Positions 55,197-62,366 of a stretch of DNA of 64,000 nucleotides are shown piece by piece. Made by a program: the position numbers and the translations under genes. This DNA is from Bradyrhizobium barranii subsp. apii. GTDB lineage: Bacteria; Pseudomonadota; Alphaproteobacteria; Rhizobiales; Xanthobacteraceae. How positions within the stretch are numbered: position 1 is the stretch's first letter; each line of letters opens with the position of its first letter. The DNA lies in contig NZ_CP096255.1 in the NCBI RefSeq assembly GCF_011516635.5, positions 3,098,501 through 3,162,500 of the forward strand. The letters run 5' to 3'. The notes beneath the pieces were generated by a model. That model did no database searches, had not been told where the DNA came from, and worked only from the letters and a program-made list of their open reading frames with translations.

Positions 55197-55589
55197 ATGA
55201 TTTCACGTCGCTCAGTTGCGCTTGCGCTCACGATTGCAGTGCTGTCCGGTCCAGCTTGGGCTGCTTCCGGCAATGCCGTAAAGATGTTCGACACCGACAA
55301 TGACGGCACGCTCGATCTCGCCGAGGTGAAGAAGGCGGCCGCCGCGCTGTTCGCAAAGCTCGATCCCGATCACGACGGCACGCTGGACGCGCGCGAATTG
55401 CGCGGACGGTTAACGGCGAAAGAACTCGCCGCCGCCGATCCCGATCGCGACGGGACTCTCACGCTCGACGAATATCTCGCGGTGGTGGAGCAGCGCTTCA
55501 ACGCAGCGAATCCCGACAATGACGGAACGCTGGATGCGAAGGAGCTGAACTCGCGCGCCGGCCGCGCGCTGCTGCGCCTGTTGCGGTGA
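55197..55589 (+). CDS. lanM: Lanmodulin-like lanthanide-binding EF-hand protein
   Basis: A 130-residue secreted protein: signal MISRRSVALALTIAVLSGPAWA, then four 12-residue EF loops at 32-43 (DTDNDGTLDLAE), 56-67 (DPDHDGTLDARE), 81-92 (DPDRDGTLTLDE) and 105-116 (NPDNDGTLDAKE). Proline at loop position 2 in three of four, 24-25-residue spacing between loop starts (much shorter than calmodulin) and Asn opening EF4 are all features of Methylorubrum lanmodulin; the tail ANPDNDGTLDAKELNSRAGR also matches. EF1 has Thr for Pro and EF3 has Thr for Asp at position 9. Start at 55197 follows AGGAGG. Identification by remembered similarity plus context; metal preference is inference. Confidence 0.88.
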   Translation: MISRRSVALALTIAVLSGPAWAASGNAVKMFDTDNDGTLDLAEVKKAAAALFAKLDPDHDGTLDARELRGRLTAKELAAADPDRDGTLTLDEYLAVVEQRFNAANPDNDGTLDAKELNSRAGRALLRLLR

Positions 55590-55760
55590 GAGACGCGGCG
55601 CTTGACTGGGAGCGAAGGCGATTTGCCCGAGAGGGAAATTCGCGAGCATAATGCGACAGTTCGCTGTGTTTGCGCTTCGATTCCAGGCTTGCGCTGCACC
55701 TGACGCAGCCCTAGGTTTTGCCCCGCGCGATGTCGCGCTCAATACCCTTGGGAGACCCGA

Positions 55761-55841
55761 ATGGCTTGGAAAGCTCCGAAGATCGTGGAAGTGCCGGTCG
55801 GCATGGAAATCAACATGTACGCCTGCGCTGCGCGCAAGTAA
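55761..55841 (+). CDS. pqqA: PQQ precursor peptide PqqA
   Basis: A 26-residue peptide MAWKAPKIVEVPVGMEINMY followed by ACAARK. Glu16 and Tyr20 in the E-x-x-x-Y motif are the residues cross-linked by PqqE to build PQQ. GGGAGACC precedes the ATG. Normally pqqA opens a pqqABCDE operon; here no pqqB, C, D or E follows, so this is either an extra precursor copy or the sole copy separated from its operon. It is 171 bp after lanM and followed by a strong hairpin. Confidence 0.93.
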   Translation: MAWKAPKIVEVPVGMEINMYACAARK

Positions 55842-55854
55842 GACTGACGACCTG

Positions 55855-55890
55855 CCGCGGCTTCGATGGCGAACGCCGTCGAAGCCGTGG
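55855..55890 (+). terminator. Strong hairpin directly after pqqA
   Basis: Arms 55855-55871 and 55874-55890 (CCGCGGCTTCGATGGCG / CGCCGTCGAAGCCGTGG) pair over about 16 bp with two G-U wobbles, 13 nt after the pqqA stop. No U run follows. It covers the ATG at 55866, which argues against that start for the next gene. Likely attenuates or stabilises the short pqqA message. Confidence 0.7.
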
Positions 55891-55901
55891 TAGTGTTCGC
55901 A

Positions 55902-56768
55902 ATGCGCCTTGGAGCCCACACGATCTGGACGGCAATTGCGTTCGGTGTTGCGCTTGCACCGGCGTGTGTCAGTGCCGAAGAGAGCTTCGATACCGAGCAC
56001 ATCTTCGGCTTCATGATCGGCACCGACGTCGGCAATCCCGGCGAGCGCGAATTCCAGACTCAGACCACGGGACGCTTCGGCAAGGGCGGCACCTATCGCG
56101 CCCTCCAGCAGGAGGTTGAGATCGAAGTCGTGCCGCTGCCGAACTTCCGTATCGAGGTCGGCGGCACCGCCACGCTGCATGACATCACCGGCGTCCCTGA
56201 TATCGACGACCGCCGCCAGTTCAATTTCCAGGGCGCCTCGCTCGACCTGCGTTACCGCCTGCTCGACCGCGGGCGCGCGCCATTCGGATTGACTGTCGCC
56301 GCCGAACTCCATGGCGATCGCATCGACGAGACCAGCGGCGCGAAGGGACGGATGTACGGCTCCGAATTCACGCTCGCTTTCGACCGCGAGCTGGTCCCGA
56401 ACTTCGTCATCGGCGCGCTCAACCTGATCTATCAGCCGGAATGGGCGCGCTTCGAGGTGGCAGGTCTGTCCGAGAAGAGTTCGACGATCGGGGCGGCGTT
56501 TGGCGGCTTGGTGCGCGTGCGCCCCAATTTTCTGCTCGGTGGGGAGATGCGCTACTTCCGCCAGTATGAGGGCATCGGCCTCGGTGAGCTCTCGGGGCAG
56601 GCGCTGTTTGTCGGTCCGACCGCCTATTTCCAGCTATCGGAGAAGTCGCGGCTCACCCTGAGCTGGAGCATGCAGGCCTGGGGCCGCCCGGCCGGATCAG
56701 GCGGCAATCTCGACCTCGTCAATTTCGAGCGTCATCAGGCGCGATTGGTGTTCGGGGTAAACTTCTAG
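55902..56768 (+). CDS. Outer-membrane beta-barrel candidate
   Basis: A 288-residue exported protein from ATG 55902: leader MRLGAHTIWTAIAFGVALAP with cleavage near VSAEE, then alternating polar/hydrophobic strands (FRIEVGGTATLHD, ASLDLRYRLLDRG, FGLTVAAELHG, LTLSWSMQAWGR) and a C-terminal ARLVFGVNF ending in Phe, the signature for BAM insertion. About 10-12 strands fit the length. An in-frame ATG at 55866 adds 12 residues but lies inside the hairpin. No family recognised; context with lanM and pqqA suggests a role in metal or cofactor handling (inference). Confidence 0.65.
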   Translation: MRLGAHTIWTAIAFGVALAPACVSAEESFDTEHIFGFMIGTDVGNPGEREFQTQTTGRFGKGGTYRALQQEVEIEVVPLPNFRIEVGGTATLHDITGVPDIDDRRQFNFQGASLDLRYRLLDRGRAPFGLTVAAELHGDRIDETSGAKGRMYGSEFTLAFDRELVPNFVIGALNLIYQPEWARFEVAGLSEKSSTIGAAFGGLVRVRPNFLLGGEMRYFRQYEGIGLGELSGQALFVGPTAYFQLSEKSRLTLSWSMQAWGRPAGSGGNLDLVNFERHQARLVFGVNF

Positions 56769-56892
56769 GTGTTTGTTCCGCCTCTGCCCGCGCGCTGGGA
56801 GAGGGAACATCCCGTTCGTTTGAAACTTCCCGCTCCTCGGAACGTAATCTTTCGTGCTAATCTCCATTGTCCCCTTGCGACAGGATCCCGGC

Positions 56893-57102
56893 ATGAACCC
56901 GATTGACCTGGTGGTGACTGTGTGCGCGGTGCTCTCGCCTGCGACCTGCGAGGAGCAGCATCTGGTGTTCAACTTTGCGGGGTCGCCGAGGCAATGTGTG
57001 ATGGCTGCGCCGCCCTATATCGCGCAATGGGTCGGCGACCATCCGAAGTGGCAGGCGGTGCGGTGGCGCTGCGAATATCCGCACCCGAACGACAAGGCGT
57101 AA
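56893..57102 (+). CDS. Small conserved protein, 69 residues
   Basis: MNPIDLVVTVCAVLSPATCE, then EEQHLVFNFAGSPRQCVMAA and a Trp-rich end (WVGDHPKWQAVRWRCEYP). Four cysteines and an N-terminal hydrophobic stretch suggest a periplasmic disulfide protein. I recall near-identical hypothetical proteins in bradyrhizobia. The start at 56893 is preferred over 56854. Function unknown. Confidence 0.6.
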   Translation: MNPIDLVVTVCAVLSPATCEEQHLVFNFAGSPRQCVMAAPPYIAQWVGDHPKWQAVRWRCEYPHPNDKA

Positions 57103-57112
57103 GCCGCCTTCG

Positions 57113-57460
57113 TTATTTCGTGCAGTCCTTCAGGTCTTTGTCGGCGATCGAGAACACCGCGTCCGCCTTGATCTCGATGTCGCGGACGATGCACTGCCGC
57201 GCATTGGGATAGCTGACCCTGGCGTCATAGCGGCCGGGTTCGACACCGGTGATGCGCAGCCGCTCGTCGTGGTCGACCTCCTTGTCCTTGTCGTTCAGGC
57301 ACTGGTTCGGTCCCCACTCGGTCTTGCCGGCGCGCGAGAGCTGGAAGCCGGAGATCGTCTCCGTCGTCAAATTCCAGAGCCGGATGCCCTTGCCCTTGCT
57401 TTGGGCGGCGGCTTCGCCGGCCAACGTCAACAACGCGATCAAAGCCAGAAACCAACGCAT
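57113..57460 (-). CDS. Small secreted protein of unknown function
   Basis: A 115-residue exported protein: leader MRWFLALIALLTLAGEAAAQ, then KGKGIRLWNLTTETISGFQL, a beta-rich body with LRITGVEPGRYDARVSYPNA and paired cysteines (QCL, QCIVRD, DCTK). It sits in the quinoprotein island, 26 bp after the pentapeptide-repeat gene on the same strand, and is probably co-transcribed with it. No domain recognised. Confidence 0.7.
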   Translation of the reverse strand: MRWFLALIALLTLAGEAAAQSKGKGIRLWNLTTETISGFQLSRAGKTEWGPNQCLNDKDKEVDHDERLRITGVEPGRYDARVSYPNARQCIVRDIEIKADAVFSIADKDLKDCTK

Positions 57461-57486
57461 CAGCCGATCCTCCCAAAGGCGCCCTG

Positions 57487-58284
57487 TTATTCCCTGATCA
57501 GGCGCTCGCGGTTCTTTGCCTTGTCGAAATTCCTGGCGCGGTCAAGGCCGATCGGCGCGATCAGCTTCGCCGAGGCAAGATCAGCGCCCTCGAAATCGGC
57601 GTCAGTGACGGTGGCTCCGGTCAGGTCGGCGCCGCCGAGCTGAGCATTTTTGAGCGACGCGCCGGTCAGGTCGGCTCCCTTGAGGGAGGCAAATTCGAGA
57701 TCGACGCGCGACAGGTCGGCATTGCGCGCGTTCAACCCTCCCAGATTGGCGGATCGAAGCACGGCGCGCATCAGCCCCATCGACTGGTTGCGCATATCGG
57801 CGCCAAGATGCGCGTCCGCAATCGAGGCGCCGATCAGGCTTGCGCCGGTGAGGTCGGCCGCGATGCGAGCACCGGTCAGGTCCGCGCCGTCCAGACGCGC
57901 GCGCGCCATCTGCGAGGCGAACAGATTGGCGCCCTTCAGGCTCGCGCCCGCGAGATCAGCGTCCAGCAGCCACGCCTGATCGAGGATCGCCTGATCAAGA
58001 CGGGCACCGGCGAGTTTCGTCTTGTTGAGTCGTGCCGCACGGAGAATCGCCGTGGAAAGGTCGAGACCCGAGAGATCGAGCCCCGACAACCGCTTGCCGG
58101 TGAAATCGGCCGGCGCCCCGGCGCTGGCTTTGGCCAGGATGGCCTCGACCTCCTGCCGGCTCATTTCCGCGGAGACCATCGCGGGTGACGTGAGGTCGAC
58201 GTCACGCATCATGTCCTGCGCGCTCGCCATGGTCGCGACCAGAGCGAGACCAAGCGTCATGAGGGCGACCATTCGCTTCATCAT
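57487..58284 (-). CDS. Secreted pentapeptide-repeat protein
   Basis: A 265-residue protein: leader MMKRMVALMTLGLALVATMA to about residue 22, then from residue 60 about 35 pentapeptide repeats of A(D/N)LxG type (LSGLDLSGLDLSTAIL, LKGANLFASQMARARL, LKGADLTGASLKNAQL), predicted to form a right-handed quadrilateral beta-helix. Most pentapeptide proteins are cytosolic; an exported one beside quinoprotein genes is unusual. The role is unknown. Start could be 58281. Confidence 0.82.
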   Translation of the reverse strand: MMKRMVALMTLGLALVATMASAQDMMRDVDLTSPAMVSAEMSRQEVEAILAKASAGAPADFTGKRLSGLDLSGLDLSTAILRAARLNKTKLAGARLDQAILDQAWLLDADLAGASLKGANLFASQMARARLDGADLTGARIAADLTGASLIGASIADAHLGADMRNQSMGLMRAVLRSANLGGLNARNADLSRVDLEFASLKGADLTGASLKNAQLGGADLTGATVTDADFEGADLASAKLIAPIGLDRARNFDKAKNRERLIRE

Positions 58285-58330
58285 CGGGCTCCGCTACGGG
58301 CCCTGTTTAGCACGCGCTTTGCGTGGCTGC

Positions 58331-59071
58331 CTATGAGGCATCACGCCCGGCGTGTTCGCCGCCATGTTCGCCTTGGATTCTCGCCACGAGGTCCGCCCTG
58401 ATCGCGGCGATCTCTGCGTCGCCGCGTGCGCCACGCGGGATGCTGATGGGCACTTCTGCCAGAATTCGCGCCGGCTGCGGCGACAGGAAGAACAAGCGGT
58501 CGCCGAGGCGGATCGCATCGTCGAGGCTGTGGGTGACGAGCAGGGTCATCATGGGGCGGCTTGCGACCAGCGTCGCGATCTCGTCGCGCAGGCGGCCGGC
58601 GAGCGCGTCGTCGAGCGAGGCGAGGGGCTCGTCGAGCACGAGCAGATCGGGCTCGACCGCGAAGGCGCGGGCCAGCGCGACGCGCCGGGCCAGACCCAGG
58701 GACAATTCGCCGGGAAAGTGGCTGCGATGCGCTTCCAGCTCCAGGATCCTGAACAGCTCCGACAGCTTCGCCTCGGAGATATCAGGAGCTGCAAGCCGCA
58801 CATTCTGCTCGACCGAGCGCCACGGCAGCAGCCGCGGCTCCTGGAACACCATCCCGATCCGCGCTTCCGGTGGACGCGCGATGGTCCCGTGGAAATCGCG
58901 GTCGAGCCCGAGGATGATGCGCAGCATCGTGCTCTTGCCGCAGCCGGAGGGGCCGATCAAAACGCCGACCTCACCGGATTGAAGCGCGAAGCTGACCGGG
59001 GCCAGCACCTCGTGCGTTTCGCCCGCGGCACTCCTGAATGTCTTTCCGGAGATATCGACTTCAAGCCGCAC
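58331..59071 (-). CDS. TauB/SsuB-like ABC transporter ATPase
   Basis: A 246-residue ATPase from a GTG at 59071: Walker A GPSGCGKSTM, Q-loop VFQEPRLLPWRSV, a degenerate signature LSLGLARRVALARAF (usual LSGGxxQR), Walker B LLVLDEPLASLD and H-loop VTHS. It overlaps the permease end by 11 bp. Third gene of a binding protein-permease-ATPase operon inside the quinoprotein island. Degeneracy at the signature is common in this subgroup and need not inactivate it. Confidence 0.85.
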   Translation of the reverse strand: MRLEVDISGKTFRSAAGETHEVLAPVSFALQSGEVGVLIGPSGCGKSTMLRIILGLDRDFHGTIARPPEARIGMVFQEPRLLPWRSVEQNVRLAAPDISEAKLSELFRILELEAHRSHFPGELSLGLARRVALARAFAVEPDLLVLDEPLASLDDALAGRLRDEIATLVASRPMMTLLVTHSLDDAIRLGDRLFFLSPQPARILAEVPISIPRGARGDAEIAAIRADLVARIQGEHGGEHAGRDAS

Positions 59072-59798
59072 GGGGCCGCCACCGTGTTGCGCGGGCTTCG
59101 AACGGCTGCACCAGCAAGGTTTCGATGACGAGCACGACGGCCGCGAAGGTGAGCGAATAGGCCAGCAGTCGCGGCGTGTCGAACAGCTGGAAGGCGACGC
59201 CGATCTCGAAGCCGACGCCGTTCGGCCGTCCCAGCAGCTCGGCCACCAGCACGATCTTCCACACCAGCGACAATCCGGAGCGGGCCGAGGCTGCGATATA
59301 GGGCGCAAGCTGCGGCAGCACGACATGGCGGAACGCGCGCCAGCGCGGCATCGCGAACACGGTGGCCATCTCGTCCAGCGAACGGTCGAGCGCGCGGGTG
59401 CCCTCGCGCAAGGTGACGATGGCGGTCGGCAGCTTGTTGATGGCGATTGCCGCGATCGCGGCCGCTTCGGTCAGGCCGGCCCAGATGTAGGCCAGCACGA
59501 TCACGACCAGCGCCGGCAGGTTCAAGAGCAGGATCAGCCAGGGATCGCCGAGCCGGTCGGCGAGCTTCACCCGTCCCATCAAATAGCCGATGGCACTGCC
59601 GAGCGACATCGCCAGCACGAAGGCAAGCGCGACGCGCGCCAGCGTGGCGCCGAGATGCAGGAACAGGGCGCCGCTCGATGCTTCCGCGATGATGACGTTG
59701 AGCACGGCAGGCGGGGAGGGCAGCTTTGCGCCGCCGACGAACAGCGCCGCAATCCACCAGGTCGCGAGGAACAGGGAAAACGAGAGAAGACGCAGCAC
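59061..59798 (-). CDS. TauC/SsuC-like ABC transporter permease
   Basis: A 245-residue membrane protein with about six segments, starting at GTG 59798 just after GGAGACTGAG and 2 bp past the binding-protein stop. The coupling loop DEMATVFAMPRWRAFRHVVLPQL is typical of the NitT/TauT permeases. The in-frame extension to 59909 is sequence of the binding-protein gene in another frame. Confidence 0.85.
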   Translation of the reverse strand: MLRLLSFSLFLATWWIAALFVGGAKLPSPPAVLNVIIAEASSGALFLHLGATLARVALAFVLAMSLGSAIGYLMGRVKLADRLGDPWLILLLNLPALVVIVLAYIWAGLTEAAAIAAIAINKLPTAIVTLREGTRALDRSLDEMATVFAMPRWRAFRHVVLPQLAPYIAASARSGLSLVWKIVLVAELLGRPNGVGFEIGVAFQLFDTPRLLAYSLTFAAVVLVIETLLVQPFEARATRWRPRAA

Positions 59799-59799
59799 C

Positions 59800-60834
59800 T
59801 CAGTCTCCGGGGACTGCGTGATAGAAGGTGCCGGGATCGAGCTCGGCCGCCGGTCCGACCAGGTCGCGTCCGCCGATCTCGGCAAGCACGCGATAGAGCA
59901 CGCGCGCATCCGCCTCCTCGTCCACGATGCTCCGGCGCGGAATGCCGTCGCGATAGCGGTCGCGGTAGGTCTTGAGGATGGCCGGATCGCTCGCGCCGGT
60001 GAGCGGCGCGATCTTGTCCCAGGCGGCGTCCGAGGTGACCAGCAGCTGCTTGGCCTTGCGGGTCATCGCAATGAAGCGCGCCACCGCATCGCGATGGCTT
60101 GCGGCCCAGCTCTCGTCGAAGACATAACCGACCGCGGATACCGCGCCTTTGGCCCCCAGCTTCGGCAAAATCTCCTCGATGCCGGCGAGGCGGCGAAAGC
60201 CCTTGGCCTCGAGCTGCGCACAGAAATTCCAGAAGTTGAGGCTCGCATCCATCTCGCCATCGAGCGCCTTGGCGGCGATCAAAGGCGGCGCGCCATAGAC
60301 GATGCTCGCATCGGACTTCAGATCGATGCCGTCCTGCTTCATCCGCGCCTGCAGCAGCAGCCAGCTCTTGTCGATCGCGCCTCCGCCGACGCCGAGCTTG
60401 CGGCCCTTGAGGTCGGCGAGCGTCTTGAGCGGCGACGAGGCAGGCACCATCACCGCGCCGAGCGCGCTGGAATAGGGATAGAAGGTGAGCTTGGCGCCGA
60501 GCACGCGCTCGCGCGACACCCACAGCCAGTCCGACAGGATGATGTCGGCACTCCCGGCGCGCAGCGCGATCTTGCCGGCCTCGGGGCTCGCGAGCTCGGC
60601 GACGTCGAGCGACAGATCGGCTTCCTTGTCGAGCCCGCCGGCGCGGATCGCGGCCAGCTCCCAGGAGAATGTTCCAGTCTTCTGCACTGCAAGGCGGATC
60701 GTATCCGCGGCGCGGCCGGGGTCGGCCAGCGACAGCGCCAGCGTCATCGCGAGCGCCAATGTTCGTCCAGGCGCTCTCAAACCAAGTGCTCTCATCACCT
60801 TGTGAGCCGTTTCCTCGAAGGGAGTGCTTTTCAT
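59800..60834 (-). CDS. NitT/TauT-family ABC substrate-binding protein
   Basis: A 344-residue periplasmic protein: TLALAMTLALSLADPGRAAD forms the leader end, then IRLAVQKTGTFSWELAAIRA, SADIILSDWLWVSRERV and GVGGGAIDKSWLLLQARMKQ. Starts at 60834 (MKSTPFEE) or 60795 (MRALGL, with AAGG upstream) are both possible. The ligand is unknown; because the operon is embedded among lanM, pqqA and quinoprotein-relay genes, a role in lanthanide-chelator or cofactor acquisition is a hypothesis only. Confidence 0.82.
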   Translation of the reverse strand: MKSTPFEETAHKVMRALGLRAPGRTLALAMTLALSLADPGRAADTIRLAVQKTGTFSWELAAIRAGGLDKEADLSLDVAELASPEAGKIALRAGSADIILSDWLWVSRERVLGAKLTFYPYSSALGAVMVPASSPLKTLADLKGRKLGVGGGAIDKSWLLLQARMKQDGIDLKSDASIVYGAPPLIAAKALDGEMDASLNFWNFCAQLEAKGFRRLAGIEEILPKLGAKGAVSAVGYVFDESWAASHRDAVARFIAMTRKAKQLLVTSDAAWDKIAPLTGASDPAILKTYRDRYRDGIPRRSIVDEEADARVLYRVLAEIGGRDLVGPAAELDPGTFYHAVPGD

Positions 60835-60882
60835 GACAATACGCATAGCATAGCTTTCGTCGCAACGAGTGGGAGGACGCTT

Positions 60883-61242
60883 ATGAATCTGGCGGGACAG
60901 CTACGACCGATTGTCGCCGCATTGGCGGTGTGGGCTGCGACCGTCTACGCCGCGCGTGCCGAGGAAGCCAATGATTATCCGACCTCGGCGCGTGCCGAAT
61001 ACGTCTATGGCTGCATGAAGGCCAATGGCGAGAGCCGGCAGTCCATCGAGCAATGCTCCTGCTCGATCGACGTGGTGGCCTCGATCGTGTCCTATGACCG
61101 TTACGTCACCGCCGAGACGGCGCTGAGCATGTCCCAGGTGCGCGGCAATCTCGGCGTCCAGTTTCGTACGTCCGAGCAGGCGAATTCGGCGGTGAATGAT
61201 CTCAGGCGCGCGCAGGCGGAAGCCGAGGTGAGGTGTTTCTAG
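60883..61242 (+). CDS. Small secreted four-cysteine protein of the quinoprotein island
   Basis: A 119-residue exported protein: leader MNLAGQLRPIVAALAVWAAT ending at ARAEE, then YVYGCMKANGESRQSIEQCS and CSIDVVASIVSYDRYVTAET, with the fourth Cys at the penultimate residue. GGGAGGACG precedes ATG 60883. Cysteine spacing suggests two disulfides. Divergent from the ABC operon. I recall similar proteins near PQQ-dehydrogenase genes, but no function is established to my knowledge. Confidence 0.75.
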   Translation: MNLAGQLRPIVAALAVWAATVYAARAEEANDYPTSARAEYVYGCMKANGESRQSIEQCSCSIDVVASIVSYDRYVTAETALSMSQVRGNLGVQFRTSEQANSAVNDLRRAQAEAEVRCF

Positions 61243-61260
61243 CTGCCGCATAGACGGTGC

Positions 61261-61430
61261 GATCCCTTCTCCCCTTGCGGGAGAAGGTGGCGCGAAGCGC
61301 CGGATGAGGGGTATGCCTCCGCGAATACTATCGCAAGAGAGTAGCTCGCGGAGACAAATCCCTCACCCAAGCGAATTTCTGTCTACCAGCGGTGCTGCCC
61401 TCTCCCACAAGGGGCGAGGGCACAGTCATC
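61261..61430. repeat. Rhizobial-type intergenic palindromic element
   Basis: Left end CCTTCTCCCCTTGCGGGAGA-AGG forms a hairpin; right end CCCTCTCCCACAAGGGGCGA-GGGC forms another; the segment between includes GAAGCGCCGGATGAGGGG. This pattern (CTTCTCCC...GGGAGAAGG, then GGATGAGGGG) is widespread in rhizobial genomes as a dispersed element. Boundaries approximate. Confidence 0.6.
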
Positions 61431-61471
61431 CGCACCGCGTTTGACTTTGAAGGGGGAGGGAAGGCAGCGCC

Positions 61472-62290
61472 TCACGTCCCCGGCTTCTCCACATCCCATT
61501 CATTGCGGAACACATGCCCGTCCGTGTCCTTCGCCTCCGCACGGAAGCGCTTGGCGCCGTTGGACACATACGTGAAGCGCAGATTGGGATCTTCCGAGAT
61601 CGAGATGCCGCCCTCCATCGACAGCACGGGGCTGTCGTCCTGCGTCAGCTTCAGCTGGTTGACGAAGAAGGCGGGGACGTAGAGCTGCGTGACCTGATCC
61701 ATTTGCAGCCCGGAATTGTTGGGATGGCCGATCATGATCTGCGCCTCGCGGACGCGGCTCGCTGGTGCCTCCTCGCGCGCGAATTGCCGGTAGCGCATCT
61801 GGCCGAGCCGGTTCCTGGCTTCCTCGATGTTCTTTCCTGCCGGCGCCGAGCAGCCGCCTGAGGCCTTCACATAGGTCTTGGCGACGTAGAGCTGGCCGTC
61901 GCTGAGCTCGGCGACTGCGTGGACGTCGGTATAGTTGTTGACGCGCACGCGCGTGGAGATCTCGGTGACGTTGGCATCTGCGCCGAGCTCGAACTTCGCC
62001 GCCATTGGCGCGGGGTTGCGGTCGATCACCAGGGTGATCGAACGGATGCGACGGCTATCCGCAGGCGACAGCTTGCTGCGCAGGGTGACCGGCACGATCG
62101 CCGCGTCCTCGGCGCGATAGGGCATCTCGATGCCGATGACGTCGTTGCCGTCGTTGATCGGACGGTTGCTGAAGATGTCCTGCACCAGGCCCGGCCAGGG
62201 ATCGTAAGCCTCCTCGGCGCTCGCCGGCACAGCGAAGGCGATGCCAAGCAATGCGGCGATCAGGGGCAGGCGGCGTGTGCATCCCGTCAT
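61472..62290 (-). CDS. Quinoprotein dehydrogenase-associated SoxYZ-like carrier
   Basis: A 272-residue exported protein, start 62290 (MTGCTRRLPLIAALLGIAFA). The first part (DPWPGLVQDIFSNRPINDGN, EMPYRAEDAAIVPVTLRSKL) resembles SoxY and the C-terminal part (KRFRAEAKDTDGHVFRNEWD) SoxZ, fused as in the carrier family that accompanies PQQ dehydrogenases. The SoxY carrier cysteine at a GGC terminus is not at a chain end here; GGCSAPAG occurs in the middle. It pairs with the metallohydrolase next to it. The chemistry of this relay is not established. Confidence 0.82.
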   Translation of the reverse strand: MTGCTRRLPLIAALLGIAFAVPASAEEAYDPWPGLVQDIFSNRPINDGNDVIGIEMPYRAEDAAIVPVTLRSKLSPADSRRIRSITLVIDRNPAPMAAKFELGADANVTEISTRVRVNNYTDVHAVAELSDGQLYVAKTYVKASGGCSAPAGKNIEEARNRLGQMRYRQFAREEAPASRVREAQIMIGHPNNSGLQMDQVTQLYVPAFFVNQLKLTQDDSPVLSMEGGISISEDPNLRFTYVSNGAKRFRAEAKDTDGHVFRNEWDVEKPGT

Positions 62291-62366
62291 GGTCGTGGTT
62301 CCGTGCGGACGAAGCAGTTTTCTCTGGGGCGGCGCAGCCGATCCCCCGTCCAGCGTAGCGCGTCCA

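Noticed and set aside
55197..55589. Ordinary calmodulin-like calcium protein
   Set aside because: Loop position-2 prolines, short loop spacing, Asn-led EF4 and secretion fit lanmodulin better.
55866..55901. ATG at 55866 as start of the barrel gene
   Set aside because: It lies inside a 16-bp hairpin with no ribosome-binding site; ATG 55902 gives a better leader.
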